Notes: generated by a model from the sequence alone, not told the origin. DNA of 6,180 bases from Clostridium sp. SCN 57-10 (GCA_001725215.1 MEFT01000098.1:1-6180), one strand, 5' to 3'. Counted from the stretch's first letter, positions 1-6,180 are shown. Program-made: numbers and translations.

Positions 1-1250
1 CCTGCGAAGAGCTGGCGCAGCTGATACAGTCCGACGGGCTGGACGATGAACACCGTGACGAGCTGGCAGGCGAGCTGGAGCTGCTGACGAGCTTCGGAAA
101 ATATAATGACATTATAGGCATGGCAGAGCACCACAAAAGAGCCTGCGTGCTGCTCAAAAAGCCTTCCGGCTTTATGGACACCGCCGGCAGCTGGACCTTC
201 GGCTCCCCCTCCGTGCTGTACATGTTCCACAGGCAGACCGGAATGCTTGAACAGGAAATACGCGAGATGACCGAGGCCATGCCGTACTATTGCAAGCTCA
301 CGGACGGACACGGCATGGGCGCGGAGCATCTGATGGAAGCCGAGCGGCATTTCAGCAGAGGAGACGCGGAAAGCGCCCAGATCGCCGTGCATCGGGCGCT
401 ATATCTGGCCGAGGAGGCAAACCAGCCCAACATGCTGCTGTGCGCGTTCTTTTTACAAGCCCGCATAGCGCTGTCGCGGGGAGACTATGCGCTCGTTCAG
501 GAGCTTCTACGGCAGATACACGAAACGGTGGAACGCAGCAAGCAATATGTTCTCATTCATACGGTTGACCTGTGCCGCGGTTTCATCGACGCCTGCCTTG
601 GACAGACCGATAGCATTCCGAAATGGCTTGCGGAAGGCGATTTTAACTCAAACCGCCTCTTCTTTCCGACCAGAGCCTTTTATAATATCATTTACGGAAA
701 GGCGCTGCTGCTGCGCGGGGACTACGCAAAGCTGCTCGGCCTCTCAGATCAGTTTTTTGCAATTGCTGCGATTTTCCCCAGTACACTGGCAAACATCTAC
801 ACCTGTATCTATGTGGGGGCCGCAAATCAGCGACTCCACCGCCGAGCCGAGGCGCTCGAAGCCATGCGGCAGGCGCTGGCACTGGCCGCGCCGGACGAGA
901 TCTGGATGCCTTTCGTGGAAAACGGAGAAGAAATCAAGCCCATTCTCGACGCACTGTCGGGCGACGGGGCATACCACGAGGCGATCGGCCGTATTATGGT
1001 TCTGTACGCGCCGCATCAACAGGCTGTGGCGCGAATCAAAGCCGCATGCCTGAGCGATGGCAGGCCACGGCTTTCCGCGCGTGAGGCCGAGATTGCACGT
1101 CTGGCCGCCGAAGGCTTCTCTAATAGGGAGATCGGAGCGCGTCTGTTCATCTCGGAAAACACGGTAAAAAAATATCTGAAAAGTGTGTTTGAAAAACTGG
1201 AGGTCAACTCACGCAGTCTGCTCAGGCAGCACATGGAGTTCATCGACTAA
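1..1250 (+). CDS. LuxR-family (MalT-like) transcriptional regulator, 5'-truncated by window edge
   Basis: C-terminal part of a large DNA-binding transcriptional activator. The frame is open from base 3, giving 415 visible codons to the TAA at 1248-1250. The ATG at 120 has no Shine-Dalgarno sequence and the frame is open before it, so the true start lies upstream. Most of the visible protein is alpha-helical with TPR-like pairs such as 'ALLLRGDYAKLLGL' and 'RRAEALEAMRQALALAAPDE', the arrangement of the MalT sensor region. It also carries the stretches 'WTFGSPSVLYMFHR' and 'GHGMGAE', which I recall from a group of Firmicutes MalT-like regulators. The last 60 or so residues (about 1066-1247) form a LuxR/GerE helix-turn-helix: 'LSAREAEIARLAAEGFSNRE' followed by 'ISENTVKKYLKSVFEKL'. 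In MalT-type proteins a P-loop NTPase domain precedes this region; if present here it is outside the window. The ligand and target genes cannot be read from the sequence. The adjacent surface-protein operon is a candidate target by position only. Confidence 0.9.
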   Translation, partial: CEELAQLIQSDGLDDEHRDELAGELELLTSFGKYNDIIGMAEHHKRACVLLKKPSGFMDTAGSWTFGSPSVLYMFHRQTGMLEQEIREMTEAMPYYCKLTDGHGMGAEHLMEAERHFSRGDAESAQIAVHRALYLAEEANQPNMLLCAFFLQARIALSRGDYALVQELLRQIHETVERSKQYVLIHTVDLCRGFIDACLGQTDSIPKWLAEGDFNSNRLFFPTRAFYNIIYGKALLLRGDYAKLLGLSDQFFAIAAIFPSTLANIYTCIYVGAANQRLHRRAEALEAMRQALALAAPDEIWMPFVENGEEIKPILDALSGDGAYHEAIGRIMVLYAPHQQAVARIKAACLSDGRPRLSAREAEIARLAAEGFSNREIGARLFISENTVKKYLKSVFEKLEVNSRSLLRQHMEFID

Positions 1251-1264
1251 AAGCAGTCTTAAAG

Positions 1265-1281
1265 AGTACCCGTCGGGTACT
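1265..1281. promoter_or_regulatory. Perfect 17-bp palindrome, candidate operator
   Basis: The sequence AGTACCCGTCGGGTACT is two perfect 8-bp arms around a central T. It starts 14 nt after the stop codon of the LuxR-type gene and about 70 nt before the DUF2442 gene. No T-tract follows, and a separate, better terminator lies just downstream, so it is unlikely to be a terminator itself. The size and symmetry fit a binding site for a dimeric regulator, possibly the adjacent LuxR-type protein. A structured RNA hairpin is possible, although a one-base loop cannot form and the innermost pairs would have to open. Function is inference. Confidence 0.4.
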
Positions 1282-1289
1282 ATCCGTCC

Positions 1290-1330
1290 AAAAAAATCCA
1301 CCGTACAATAAAGGTACGGTGGATTTTTTA
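1290..1330 (+). terminator. Strong, near-symmetric Rho-independent terminator after the LuxR-type gene
   Basis: A perfect 16-bp stem pairs 1291-1306 with 1314-1329 around the 7-nt loop AATAAAG. The core is ATCCACCGTAC/GTACGGTGGAT, flanked by an A-run on the left and a run of six T on the right. Because the A-run mirrors the T-run it could end transcription from either direction. It ends only 7 nt before the GGAGG of the DUF2442 gene. No promoter fits between the two, so the downstream operon must start inside or before this hairpin, or depend on readthrough. Confidence 0.85.
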
Positions 1331-1349
1331 TGTTCCGGAGGTGAAGTGG

Positions 1350-1580
1350 ATGAGCAAAATCACCGGCCTCGTGCCGCAGGAAAATTACCGACTGGAGGTA
1401 CTTTTGGACAACGGCAGCAGTGTTACCTTGAATTTGGAAAGCAGGCTGGAAACGATTCGATTCGGTATGCTGGCTGACAAGGAACTGTTTCGGCGGGCCG
1501 TCACCGACGGCAGCTTTATCCGCTGGGACAACAAAGTGGAAATCTCGGTGAATGAGCTGTTCCAGCTGGCGCAAAAATGA
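1350..1580 (+). CDS. DUF2442 domain-containing protein
   Basis: Small protein of 76 residues. The start is set at ATG 1350 because a GGAGG at 1337-1341 lies 8 nt upstream; the in-frame GTG at 1341 overlaps that site and is rejected. The sequence fits DUF2442 throughout its length: 'YRLEVLLDNGSSVTLNLE' near the N-terminus, then 'LADKELFRRA' and a C-terminal 'IRWDNKVEISVNELF'. The Trp-Asp-Asn followed by a short strand and 'NELF' is the clearest family signature. DUF2442 proteins have no established biochemical activity. Many are encoded beside a DUF4160 protein in what look like toxin-antitoxin-type pairs, but no DUF4160 gene is present on either side here. The stop codon is 29 nt before the start of the large surface-protein gene, so the two are probably cotranscribed. 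Family assignment is confident; role is unknown. Confidence 0.85.
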   Translation: MSKITGLVPQENYRLEVLLDNGSSVTLNLESRLETIRFGMLADKELFRRAVTDGSFIRWDNKVEISVNELFQLAQK

Positions 1581-1593
1581 TACACCAAGTTAT

Positions 1594-1600
1594 GAGGAGG
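1594..1600 (+). promoter_or_regulatory. Ribosome binding site deciding the surface-protein start
   Basis: GAGGAGG lies 9 nt before ATG 1610. It settles the start: the frame is also open from ATG 1577, which overlaps the DUF2442 stop as ATGA, but that codon lacks a good ribosome binding site and would put 11 polar and charged residues before an ideal signal peptide. Confidence 0.85.
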
Positions 1601-1609
1601 AAACATCAA

Positions 1610-4600
1610 ATGAAAACGGCAAAAAAGCTTTTAGGCGTTGTTTTATCGGTATGCATGGTTCTTGCGCTGTTGCCGGCAACGGCGCTGGCGGACGAACCCA
1701 TAAATTATCTGGTTTTCCACACCGGCGGCCCCGCGACGCCGCGCGCCACGCTGGCGGAGGCGGTCGAAGTCGCGCAGGACGGAGACACGATCCAGGCCTT
1801 TCGTGATGTGAATGAGGCGCTTGAGCCAAACGCCACCATCACCATTGGGAAAAAGCTTACGCTCGATCTGGGCGGCTATACCGTAAGCCTTTCGGCGCCA
1901 AACTGCACCGTTTTGTCAGTATCGGACGGCGCAAGCTTGGTGGCTGAAAACGGCACGCTGATCACGGGCACCAGCGGTACCGCACCGGCCATATCTGTCG
2001 CTGGCGGCAGTCTGACAGTTGTGGAGGAAGCCCCGGCGGTGATTAATATTGAAGCCAGGCAAAACGGCCTGTCCGTCACGGGCGGTGGCGACGCCACCGT
2101 GACAAACGTATCTATAATCGGTGAGGGCGGCGCGGGTGTATTTGCCGAGGGTGTGTCCGCAGCCGATATTGATGACTTCTCTCAGGCCAAGGTGCTTGAA
2201 AATGTGAATGTAGCGCCCGAGGAGGGTGCAGCCCCCTCCCCGCAGGGAACCTATGGTGTAGTCGCTAAAGACGGTGCCGAGATTGAAGTTCTTGGAAGCA
2301 TCTCTGTCGCCATCGATGGCGTTGCGAAAAAAATCGACTGCGCCGCAGCCTGGGTGACAGGTTATGCCGGTACCACACCTTCATCCGGGCAAAGCTATAT
2401 CGATGTGGCCGGCAACGTGTTGGCAACCAGCGTCAACGGCGGTGCTTACGGCGCGCTGGCGACGCAAGGCGGCACGATGCAGATTAACGGCAGCGCCTCT
2501 GCGACGGGTGTCGGCCACTATTCCGATTCGAATGACGGAGAAGGTGACGTTGCAAATGTTGTCGCGGGCGCGGCCGCAACGGATCCTTCCAGCAGTGTAT
2601 ATGTTTCTTACGATGTCACAGCCAGCGGCCTATATAATGTTTACGGCTGTATCGCCAGAAATAGCGGCACGGTCGCCGTCAGCGGAAGCAGCAGCGCCAG
2701 CGGAGTCTTCGCCTGCGGCACGGCGGCATACGGAGGACAAGGAGAAGGATTTAGCTACATCTACATCAATGGCGACACCAAAGCAACCGCAACCTTTCAA
2801 GATGTAGCCAGCGACGACAATACAGCATCCAGAGCCATCGGCGGGTATGCCTCTGGCCGTGCGCGGATAGAGGTGTGGAATCTCATCGCGCGTTCGGACC
2901 AGAGTGCTTGGGGCATTGTGGCCGACGGTACGTACAGCAACGTGGTCGCACAGGCAAAAGTCACCTATTCGAGCGGAGACGCAGCGCACAGCGGAGGCGC
3001 GGCGGCAATGAACAACGGTACGGCGCGTATAAACGGATATTTTACAGCGGACAGCGACACGCCCGTATTTCTTGTGGATGATGTGCTGATTTCCACACCG
3101 GTAATCGCACAAGCCTACTACGATTATACCGGCAGCAGCAGCTCTGCCCATATCTATGTCATCGGGCTCGGCAAAATTTCCGGCACCGTGACGGATGCCG
3201 CCGGAGTGCCGCTCCCCGGTATCACCGTTTGGGTTTACGACGAGCATTTCTCTGCCATTACAGATGCAAGCGGTCATTACAGCCTTGACCCGATGCCGCT
3301 TTATCAGCCGAATTGCTGGGCAACCGCTGAAATATCGCCAGGCGTTTCCCGAACGATAAACCCCTTTACGCGGTCAATGGAGAAAGGTTCAACCACAACG
3401 GTCGACTTTACAAACACCTCGAACTTATTTGCCATGACAGATAACAAAAGTCTGCCCAACGACACGGCAACCCTGGGCCTCATCGGAACCGGCGCAGGCT
3501 CAAGCAATCGTGATGCGGTTTTCGCAGCTGCGCACGAGAATTATATCCGCATCATGGCCCGGAGCGCGGGCAGCGCGACCATCACCATTGTCGATGCGTC
3601 CTCCCACAAGGCGACCATCGACGTGACGGTCGACGCGCACGGCTATCTCACCATCGGGACGATTACGAAGTATACGGCGCCCATCGGCCCAAGCGTGCCC
3701 GACTCGGACACCGAGACGACGCCGGTTACCACCGTATCCGGCACAACCGCCACAGCGACGGTGACGCCCACTATCTCGGGCGGCGCGGCGACCGGCACCG
3801 TCACCGCCGGACAGATGAGCGACGCGCTGAAAAAGGCACAGGCGGCGGCAGGTGCGAACGGCACGCCGAATGTGGAAATCCGGATCAGCGGAGCCTCCGG
3901 CGCAAGCTCCGTTGCCGCGACAATCCCGAACGCGTCCGTGCAAAGCCTTGTCTCCGGCAGCGTCGGCAGTCTCACCGTTTCCAGCGGTCTTGGCTCCGTC
4001 AGCTTTGACGCGGCTGCGCTGAAAACGCTCTCCGGTGCGGGCTCCGGCGACGTGACCGTTACGGTTGCCAAAGCGGACTCCTCTACGTTCTCCGACGCAG
4101 TGAAGCAGGCCGTCGGCGGCAGGCCGGTGTATCGGTTCGGCGTGACGAACGGCAACGCTTCCATCTCGCAGCTCAACGGAACGGCCGCCGTTTCGATTCC
4201 CTATGTGCCGACAGCGGGCGAAAATCCCAACGCGATTGTGATCTACTATATCGGCGCAAACGGCGATCTTGAAACGGTGTCAAACGGTCGTTACGACGCT
4301 GCCACAGGCATGGTGGTATTTGAAACAAACCACTTCTCGCTTTACGCGGTCGGCTACCATAAGGTGAGCTTCACCGACGTGGCATCCGGCTCATGGTATG
4401 ACAGCGCCGTCACCTTCCTCGCGGCGCGAGGAATTACGTCAGGCACAACGGCAACCACCTTCAGCCCCGCCGCAACGCTGACTCGCGGCCAGTTTGTCAC
4501 CATGCTCCTGCGCGCCTACGGCGTGGCTGCGGTGGCGAACCCGACCGATAATTTCGCGGACGCAGGCAGCACCTATTACACCGGCTACCTTGCGGCGGCC

Positions 4601-4909
4601 AAGGCGCTTGGCATCACGGACGGCGTCGGCGGCAACAAGTTTGGGCCCGACAACGCTATCACCCGTCAAGAGATGTTCACGCTTCTGTATAACACCCTCA
4701 AGGCGCTCCACAAGCTGCCGTCCGACGTATCCGGCAACACGCTTTCCGACTTCACGGACAGCGGCACTATCGCCTCTTGGGCGACGGACGCCATGACCGC
4801 GCTGGTCAAGTCCGGTACGGTTTCGGGCAACAGCGGAATGCTTCACCCGACAGACACCACAACCCGCGCGGAAATGGCACAGGTGCTGTATAACCTGCTG
4901 GGAAAATAA
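1610..4909 (+). CDS. Secreted S-layer-anchored surface protein: beta-helix-like region, carboxypeptidase-regulatory-like and Ig-like domains, three SLH domains
   Basis: Exported 1099-residue cell-surface protein. Residues 1-27 are a Sec signal peptide: 'MKTAKK', a hydrophobic core, and probable cleavage after 'ATALA' before Asp28. Residues about 28-515 are rich in Gly, Ser, Ala, Thr and Val with short strand-like repeats. They open with 'TLAEAVEVAQDGDTIQ', which resembles the entry to right-handed parallel beta-helix (pectate-lyase-like) domains. Residues about 522-565 ('ISGTVTDAAGVPLPGITVWV', 'TDASGHYSLDPMP') are a carboxypeptidase-regulatory-like beta-sandwich. About 611-681 looks like a bacterial Ig-like fold. 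About 695-913 is the Ser/Thr/Ala-rich module often found ahead of SLH domains ('FETNHFSLYAVGY'). Three SLH domains start near 921, 982 and 1048, with the TRAE-type motif as TRGQ (958-961), TRQE (1018-1021) and TRAE (1085-1088). SLH domains bind pyruvylated secondary cell-wall polymers, so the beta-helix should face outward. No catalytic motif was recognised; adhesion or glycan binding is inference. Confidence 0.9.
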   Translation: MKTAKKLLGVVLSVCMVLALLPATALADEPINYLVFHTGGPATPRATLAEAVEVAQDGDTIQAFRDVNEALEPNATITIGKKLTLDLGGYTVSLSAPNCTVLSVSDGASLVAENGTLITGTSGTAPAISVAGGSLTVVEEAPAVINIEARQNGLSVTGGGDATVTNVSIIGEGGAGVFAEGVSAADIDDFSQAKVLENVNVAPEEGAAPSPQGTYGVVAKDGAEIEVLGSISVAIDGVAKKIDCAAAWVTGYAGTTPSSGQSYIDVAGNVLATSVNGGAYGALATQGGTMQINGSASATGVGHYSDSNDGEGDVANVVAGAAATDPSSSVYVSYDVTASGLYNVYGCIARNSGTVAVSGSSSASGVFACGTAAYGGQGEGFSYIYINGDTKATATFQDVASDDNTASRAIGGYASGRARIEVWNLIARSDQSAWGIVADGTYSNVVAQAKVTYSSGDAAHSGGAAAMNNGTARINGYFTADSDTPVFLVDDVLISTPVIAQAYYDYTGSSSSAHIYVIGLGKISGTVTDAAGVPLPGITVWVYDEHFSAITDASGHYSLDPMPLYQPNCWATAEISPGVSRTINPFTRSMEKGSTTTVDFTNTSNLFAMTDNKSLPNDTATLGLIGTGAGSSNRDAVFAAAHENYIRIMARSAGSATITIVDASSHKATIDVTVDAHGYLTIGTITKYTAPIGPSVPDSDTETTPVTTVSGTTATATVTPTISGGAATGTVTAGQMSDALKKAQAAAGANGTPNVEIRISGASGASSVAATIPNASVQSLVSGSVGSLTVSSGLGSVSFDAAALKTLSGAGSGDVTVTVAKADSSTFSDAVKQAVGGRPVYRFGVTNGNASISQLNGTAAVSIPYVPTAGENPNAIVIYYIGANGDLETVSNGRYDAATGMVVFETNHFSLYAVGYHKVSFTDVASGSWYDSAVTFLAARGITSGTTATTFSPAATLTRGQFVTMLLRAYGVAAVANPTDNFADAGSTYYTGYLAAAKALGITDGVGGNKFGPDNAITRQEMFTLLYNTLKALHKLPSDVSGNTLSDFTDSGTIASWATDAMTALVKSGTVSGNSGMLHPTDTTTRAEMAQVLYNLLGK

Positions 4910-4921
4910 AAAAGTAAAACA

Positions 4922-4964
4922 AAACGCGAGCGGTCGGGATTTACGTCCTGACCGCTCGGCGTTT
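4922..4964 (+). terminator. Rho-independent terminator after the SLH surface-protein gene
   Basis: The core stem pairs CGAGCGGTC (4927-4935) with GACCGCTCG (4950-4958). It extends inward through GGGA/TCCT with one G-T wobble, to a loop of about 6 nt. After a single bulged G at 4959, AAACGC (4922-4927 side) pairs on with GCGTTT (to 4964). The T-run is short (three T), but the stem is long and GC-rich and begins 12 nt after the stop codon. It separates the surface-protein unit from the DJ-1-family gene. Confidence 0.75.
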
Positions 4965-4973
4965 AAACACATC

Positions 4974-5002
4974 TTTCTTCGTACGAAAAAATCTGATATG
5001 AT
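4974..5002 (+). promoter_or_regulatory. Extended -10 sigma-A-type promoter for the DJ-1/PfpI gene
   Basis: TATGAT at 4997-5002 is preceded by TGA at 4994-4996, giving the TGn extended -10 element. The -35 region 17 nt upstream (TTTCTT, 4974-4979) is weak, as is common when the -10 is extended. Transcription would start near 5009, leaving a leader of about 65 nt before ATG 5074. The site lies just after the preceding terminator, where a promoter for a single-gene unit is expected. The palindrome TTCGTACGAA (4978-4987) overlaps the -35/spacer region. Confidence 0.55.
4978..4987. promoter_or_regulatory. 10-bp palindrome TTCGTACGAA over the DJ-1 promoter, candidate operator
   Basis: Perfect 10-bp palindrome between the presumed -35 and -10 elements, where a bound repressor would block RNA polymerase. 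A related half-site, ATACGAAAAG, recurs at 5054-5063 next to the ribosome binding site. It is short enough to occur by chance, so only its position supports it. Confidence 0.3.
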
Positions 5003-5073
5003 ACGTGCAGTGGCATTTGCATTTTCAGAACTTTGCGCGATCATTTATCTCTCATACGAAAAGGAGCTTTCCG

Positions 5074-5658
5074 ATGGATGTAAACATTTTGCTGTTCCCC
5101 GATTTTGAAACCTTGGATGCTTTTGGGCCTGCAGAGGTGTTTGGGCGTATTGACGCTTATCGCCTGCGCTATATTTCGATGACCGGAGGAACGATGAGAA
5201 GCAAGCAGGGCGTCAGGGTATTAACCGAAGAGATAAACCGTATCAACCCCCGCGGAATCCTGCTCATTCCGGGCGGGCAGGGAACGCGAACTTTAGTTCA
5301 TGACGTCGATTTCATCGAGCGTCTATCAAAGGCCGCCATGCAGGCGACGTACTGTCTTACGGTCTGCACAGGCTCTGCCTTGCTTGCAAAGACGGGGCTT
5401 TTAGATGGTAAAAGAGCGACGTCCAATAAAAAGGCATTTGGCTGGGTTAAATCGGTCAATGCAAAGGTTCTATGGATGGGGAAAGCGCGATGGGTTGCCG
5501 ATCAAAAGTATTATACATCCTCCGGAGTATCTGCGGGAATCGATATGGCTTTAGGTTTTGTGGCAGAGCAATTCGGCGTGGACAAGGCGCGAGAAGTTGC
5601 CGAGCACATTGAATATAGTTGGGACTCTGATCCAGACCATGATCCGTTTGCAAAATAG
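5074..5658 (+). CDS. DJ-1/PfpI (ThiJ) family protein, class I glutamine amidotransferase-like fold
   Basis: Soluble 194-residue protein with no signal peptide. ATG 5074 is chosen because AAGGAG (5061-5066) lies 7 nt upstream; an in-frame start at 5005 has no such site and adds unrelated residues. The opening 'VNILLFPDFETLDAFGPAEV' has the Phe-Pro plus Leu-Asp...Gly-Pro pattern of the family, with Asp15 at the position of the acidic active-site residue in isonitrile-hydratase-like members. 'LLIPGGQGTR' (63-72) is the Gly-rich loop, and 'TVCTGSALLAKTGLL' holds the nucleophile-elbow cysteine, Cys98. 'ATSNKKAFGWV' and 'YYTSSGVSAGIDMALGF' are further family blocks. There is no fused AraC DNA-binding domain, so this is the stand-alone form. 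Members include isonitrile hydratases, glyoxalase/deglycase-like and chaperone-like proteins; the exact substrate cannot be assigned. It has its own promoter and terminator, and seems monocistronic. By eye it is less GC-rich than the surface-protein gene before it. Confidence 0.92.
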   Translation: MDVNILLFPDFETLDAFGPAEVFGRIDAYRLRYISMTGGTMRSKQGVRVLTEEINRINPRGILLIPGGQGTRTLVHDVDFIERLSKAAMQATYCLTVCTGSALLAKTGLLDGKRATSNKKAFGWVKSVNAKVLWMGKARWVADQKYYTSSGVSAGIDMALGFVAEQFGVDKAREVAEHIEYSWDSDPDHDPFAK

Positions 5659-5732
5659 AGTAACCACACGCAAACCCCATGTATCGTTTGATATACGCGC
5701 AGTTCTCTGACACCGCGAACAGTTTATTCCAT

Positions 5733-5777
5733 CGCAACAGACGGGCGCGCCAATGCGCATCCGGCTGTTGCGTTTTT
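5733..5777 (+). terminator. Rho-independent terminator downstream of the DJ-1/PfpI gene
   Basis: CGCAACAG (5733-5740 side) pairs with CTGTTGCG (5765-5772), followed directly by TTTTT (5773-5777). Inside this stem, after an A-G mismatch, CGG pairs with CCG and GCGC pairs with GCGC around a short loop, with a two-base bulge. It begins about 75 nt after the stop codon of the DJ-1 gene; the stretch in between (5659-5732) contains nothing I recognise. Confidence 0.75.
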
Positions 5778-5871
5778 AGATACAAGTGAAGTCCCGATCC
5801 GCCCTGCGTTTTACGCGAATCATCGTATCGTTGCCGCATATAGTTTGATGTGTATGAAAGGGGCGACGACG

Positions 5872-6180
5872 ATGAAACATGGTTTCAAAGATGGGTTTAT
5901 AGTGTTTACGATTCTTATCTGGGGCGGTTTATGGGGCGTGGTCGAAGCGACCGTCGGATATGTTCTGCATCTGCTTCCGTTCAGCGTCGGATGGCTTATC
6001 TGGTATCCCCTCGCCAGCTTTTTCATGTTTCAGGTATATCGCAAAACTGGCCGCGCTGCGTGCATCATGCTCGTCGGCATTCTATCCGCTTCAATCAAGC
6101 TGTTCAATCTCTTTCTGCCCGTAAGCATTGATAGGGTGCTTAACCCGGCGTGCTCCATTCTGTTTGAATCGATCACCATG
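5872..6180 (+). CDS. Integral membrane protein of unrecognised family, 3'-truncated by window edge
   Basis: An open frame of 103 codons runs from ATG 5872 to the window edge without a stop. AAAGGGG (5857-5863) lies 8 nt upstream as ribosome binding site. The product is strongly hydrophobic: a short 'MKHGFKDG' tail, then a likely membrane segment 'FIVFTILIWGGLWGVVEA' (about 9-26), a second about 36-54 ('PFSVGWLIWYPLASFFMF'), a basic stretch 'YRKTGR' (56-61) that would face the cytoplasm, and a third about 62-82 ('AACIMLVGILSASIKLFNLF'). 'WGVVEATVGYVLH' and 'LNPACSILFE' look like conserved polar or helix-breaking motifs rather than plain membrane filler, as in transporter-type substrate-binding membrane subunits, but I cannot name the family. 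A possible -10, TATAGT (5839-5844), lies upstream without a recognisable -35. The preceding terminator suggests it starts a new transcription unit running out of the window. Confidence 0.75.
   Translation, partial: MKHGFKDGFIVFTILIWGGLWGVVEATVGYVLHLLPFSVGWLIWYPLASFFMFQVYRKTGRAACIMLVGILSASIKLFNLFLPVSIDRVLNPACSILFESITM

Noticed and set aside
120..1250. ATG 120 as the start of the LuxR-type gene
   Set aside because: No ribosome binding site precedes it, and the frame is open to the window edge with residues that continue the same helical domain.
1304..1309. TACAAT as a firm -10 promoter element for the DUF2442 gene
   Set aside because: It falls inside the terminator stem and the matching -35 position (TATCCG) is poor, so it is kept only as a possibility within a finding.
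1577..1609. ATG 1577 as an earlier start of the surface protein, overlapping the DUF2442 stop
   Set aside because: GAGGAGG is ideally placed for ATG 1610, and the 11 extra residues would precede a standard signal peptide.
1610..1690. Lipoprotein signal at Cys15 of the surface protein
   Set aside because: The residues before the cysteine (LSV) do not fit a lipobox, the cysteine is inside the hydrophobic core, and a good signal peptidase I site (ALA before Asp28) follows. SLH domains already explain the anchoring.
2630..3277. Antisense open frame of 215 codons inside the surface-protein gene
   Set aside because: Its composition is that of a GC-rich shadow frame rich in Arg, Cys and Ala, without ribosome binding site or recognisable domain; the sense frame has clear domains throughout.
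4439..5044. Antisense open frame of 201 codons over the SLH domains and the DJ-1 promoter
   Set aside because: It is the mirror of three well-defined SLH domains, crosses a terminator, and has no supported start or domain.
5679..5789. Small 36-codon open frame between the DJ-1 gene and the membrane-protein gene
   Set aside because: It has no ribosome binding site, runs straight through the terminator at 5733-5777, and resembles no known small protein.
5850..6131. GTG-initiated frame of 93 codons overlapping the membrane-protein gene
   Set aside because: No ribosome binding site lies before it; the ATG 5872 frame has AAAGGGG at good spacing and encodes a coherent membrane protein.

Overview
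The window looks like chromosomal DNA from a GC-rich member of the Clostridia (Bacillota, Oscillospiraceae-like). This rests on four things: strong GGAGG-type ribosome binding sites, intrinsic terminators with A/T-flanked stems, a MalT-like LuxR regulator of the type common in gut Firmicutes, and a secreted protein ending in three SLH domains behind a spacer module typical of clostridial surface proteins. The lineage is an inference from these families; there is no rRNA or other taxonomic marker.

All five protein genes read left to right. (1) Positions 1-1250 hold the C-terminal part of a large LuxR/MalT-like regulator whose N-terminus is outside the window. (2) A 99-bp gap holds a perfect 17-bp palindrome and a strong, nearly symmetric hairpin terminator. 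(3) A small DUF2442 gene (1350-1580) is followed after 29 nt by a 1099-residue exported S-layer-anchored protein (1610-4909); the two look like one transcription unit, closed by a terminator at 4922-4964. (4) An extended -10 promoter drives a monocistronic DJ-1/PfpI-family gene (5074-5658), closed by a terminator at 5733-5777. (5) A membrane protein of unrecognised family starts at 5872 and runs off the right edge.

The plausible functional link is between the regulator and the DUF2442/surface-protein pair that follows it: MalT-like LuxR regulators often sit beside the genes they control, and the palindrome between them is a candidate binding site. This is inference. The DJ-1 gene and the membrane protein each have their own signals and show no evident link to the surface protein. 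I see no mobile element, CRISPR array, tRNA or rRNA, and no convincing evidence of a wholly new system. The items most worth a second look are the palindrome/hairpin pair ahead of the DUF2442 gene, the orphan DUF2442-surface-protein pairing, and the palindrome over the DJ-1 promoter.
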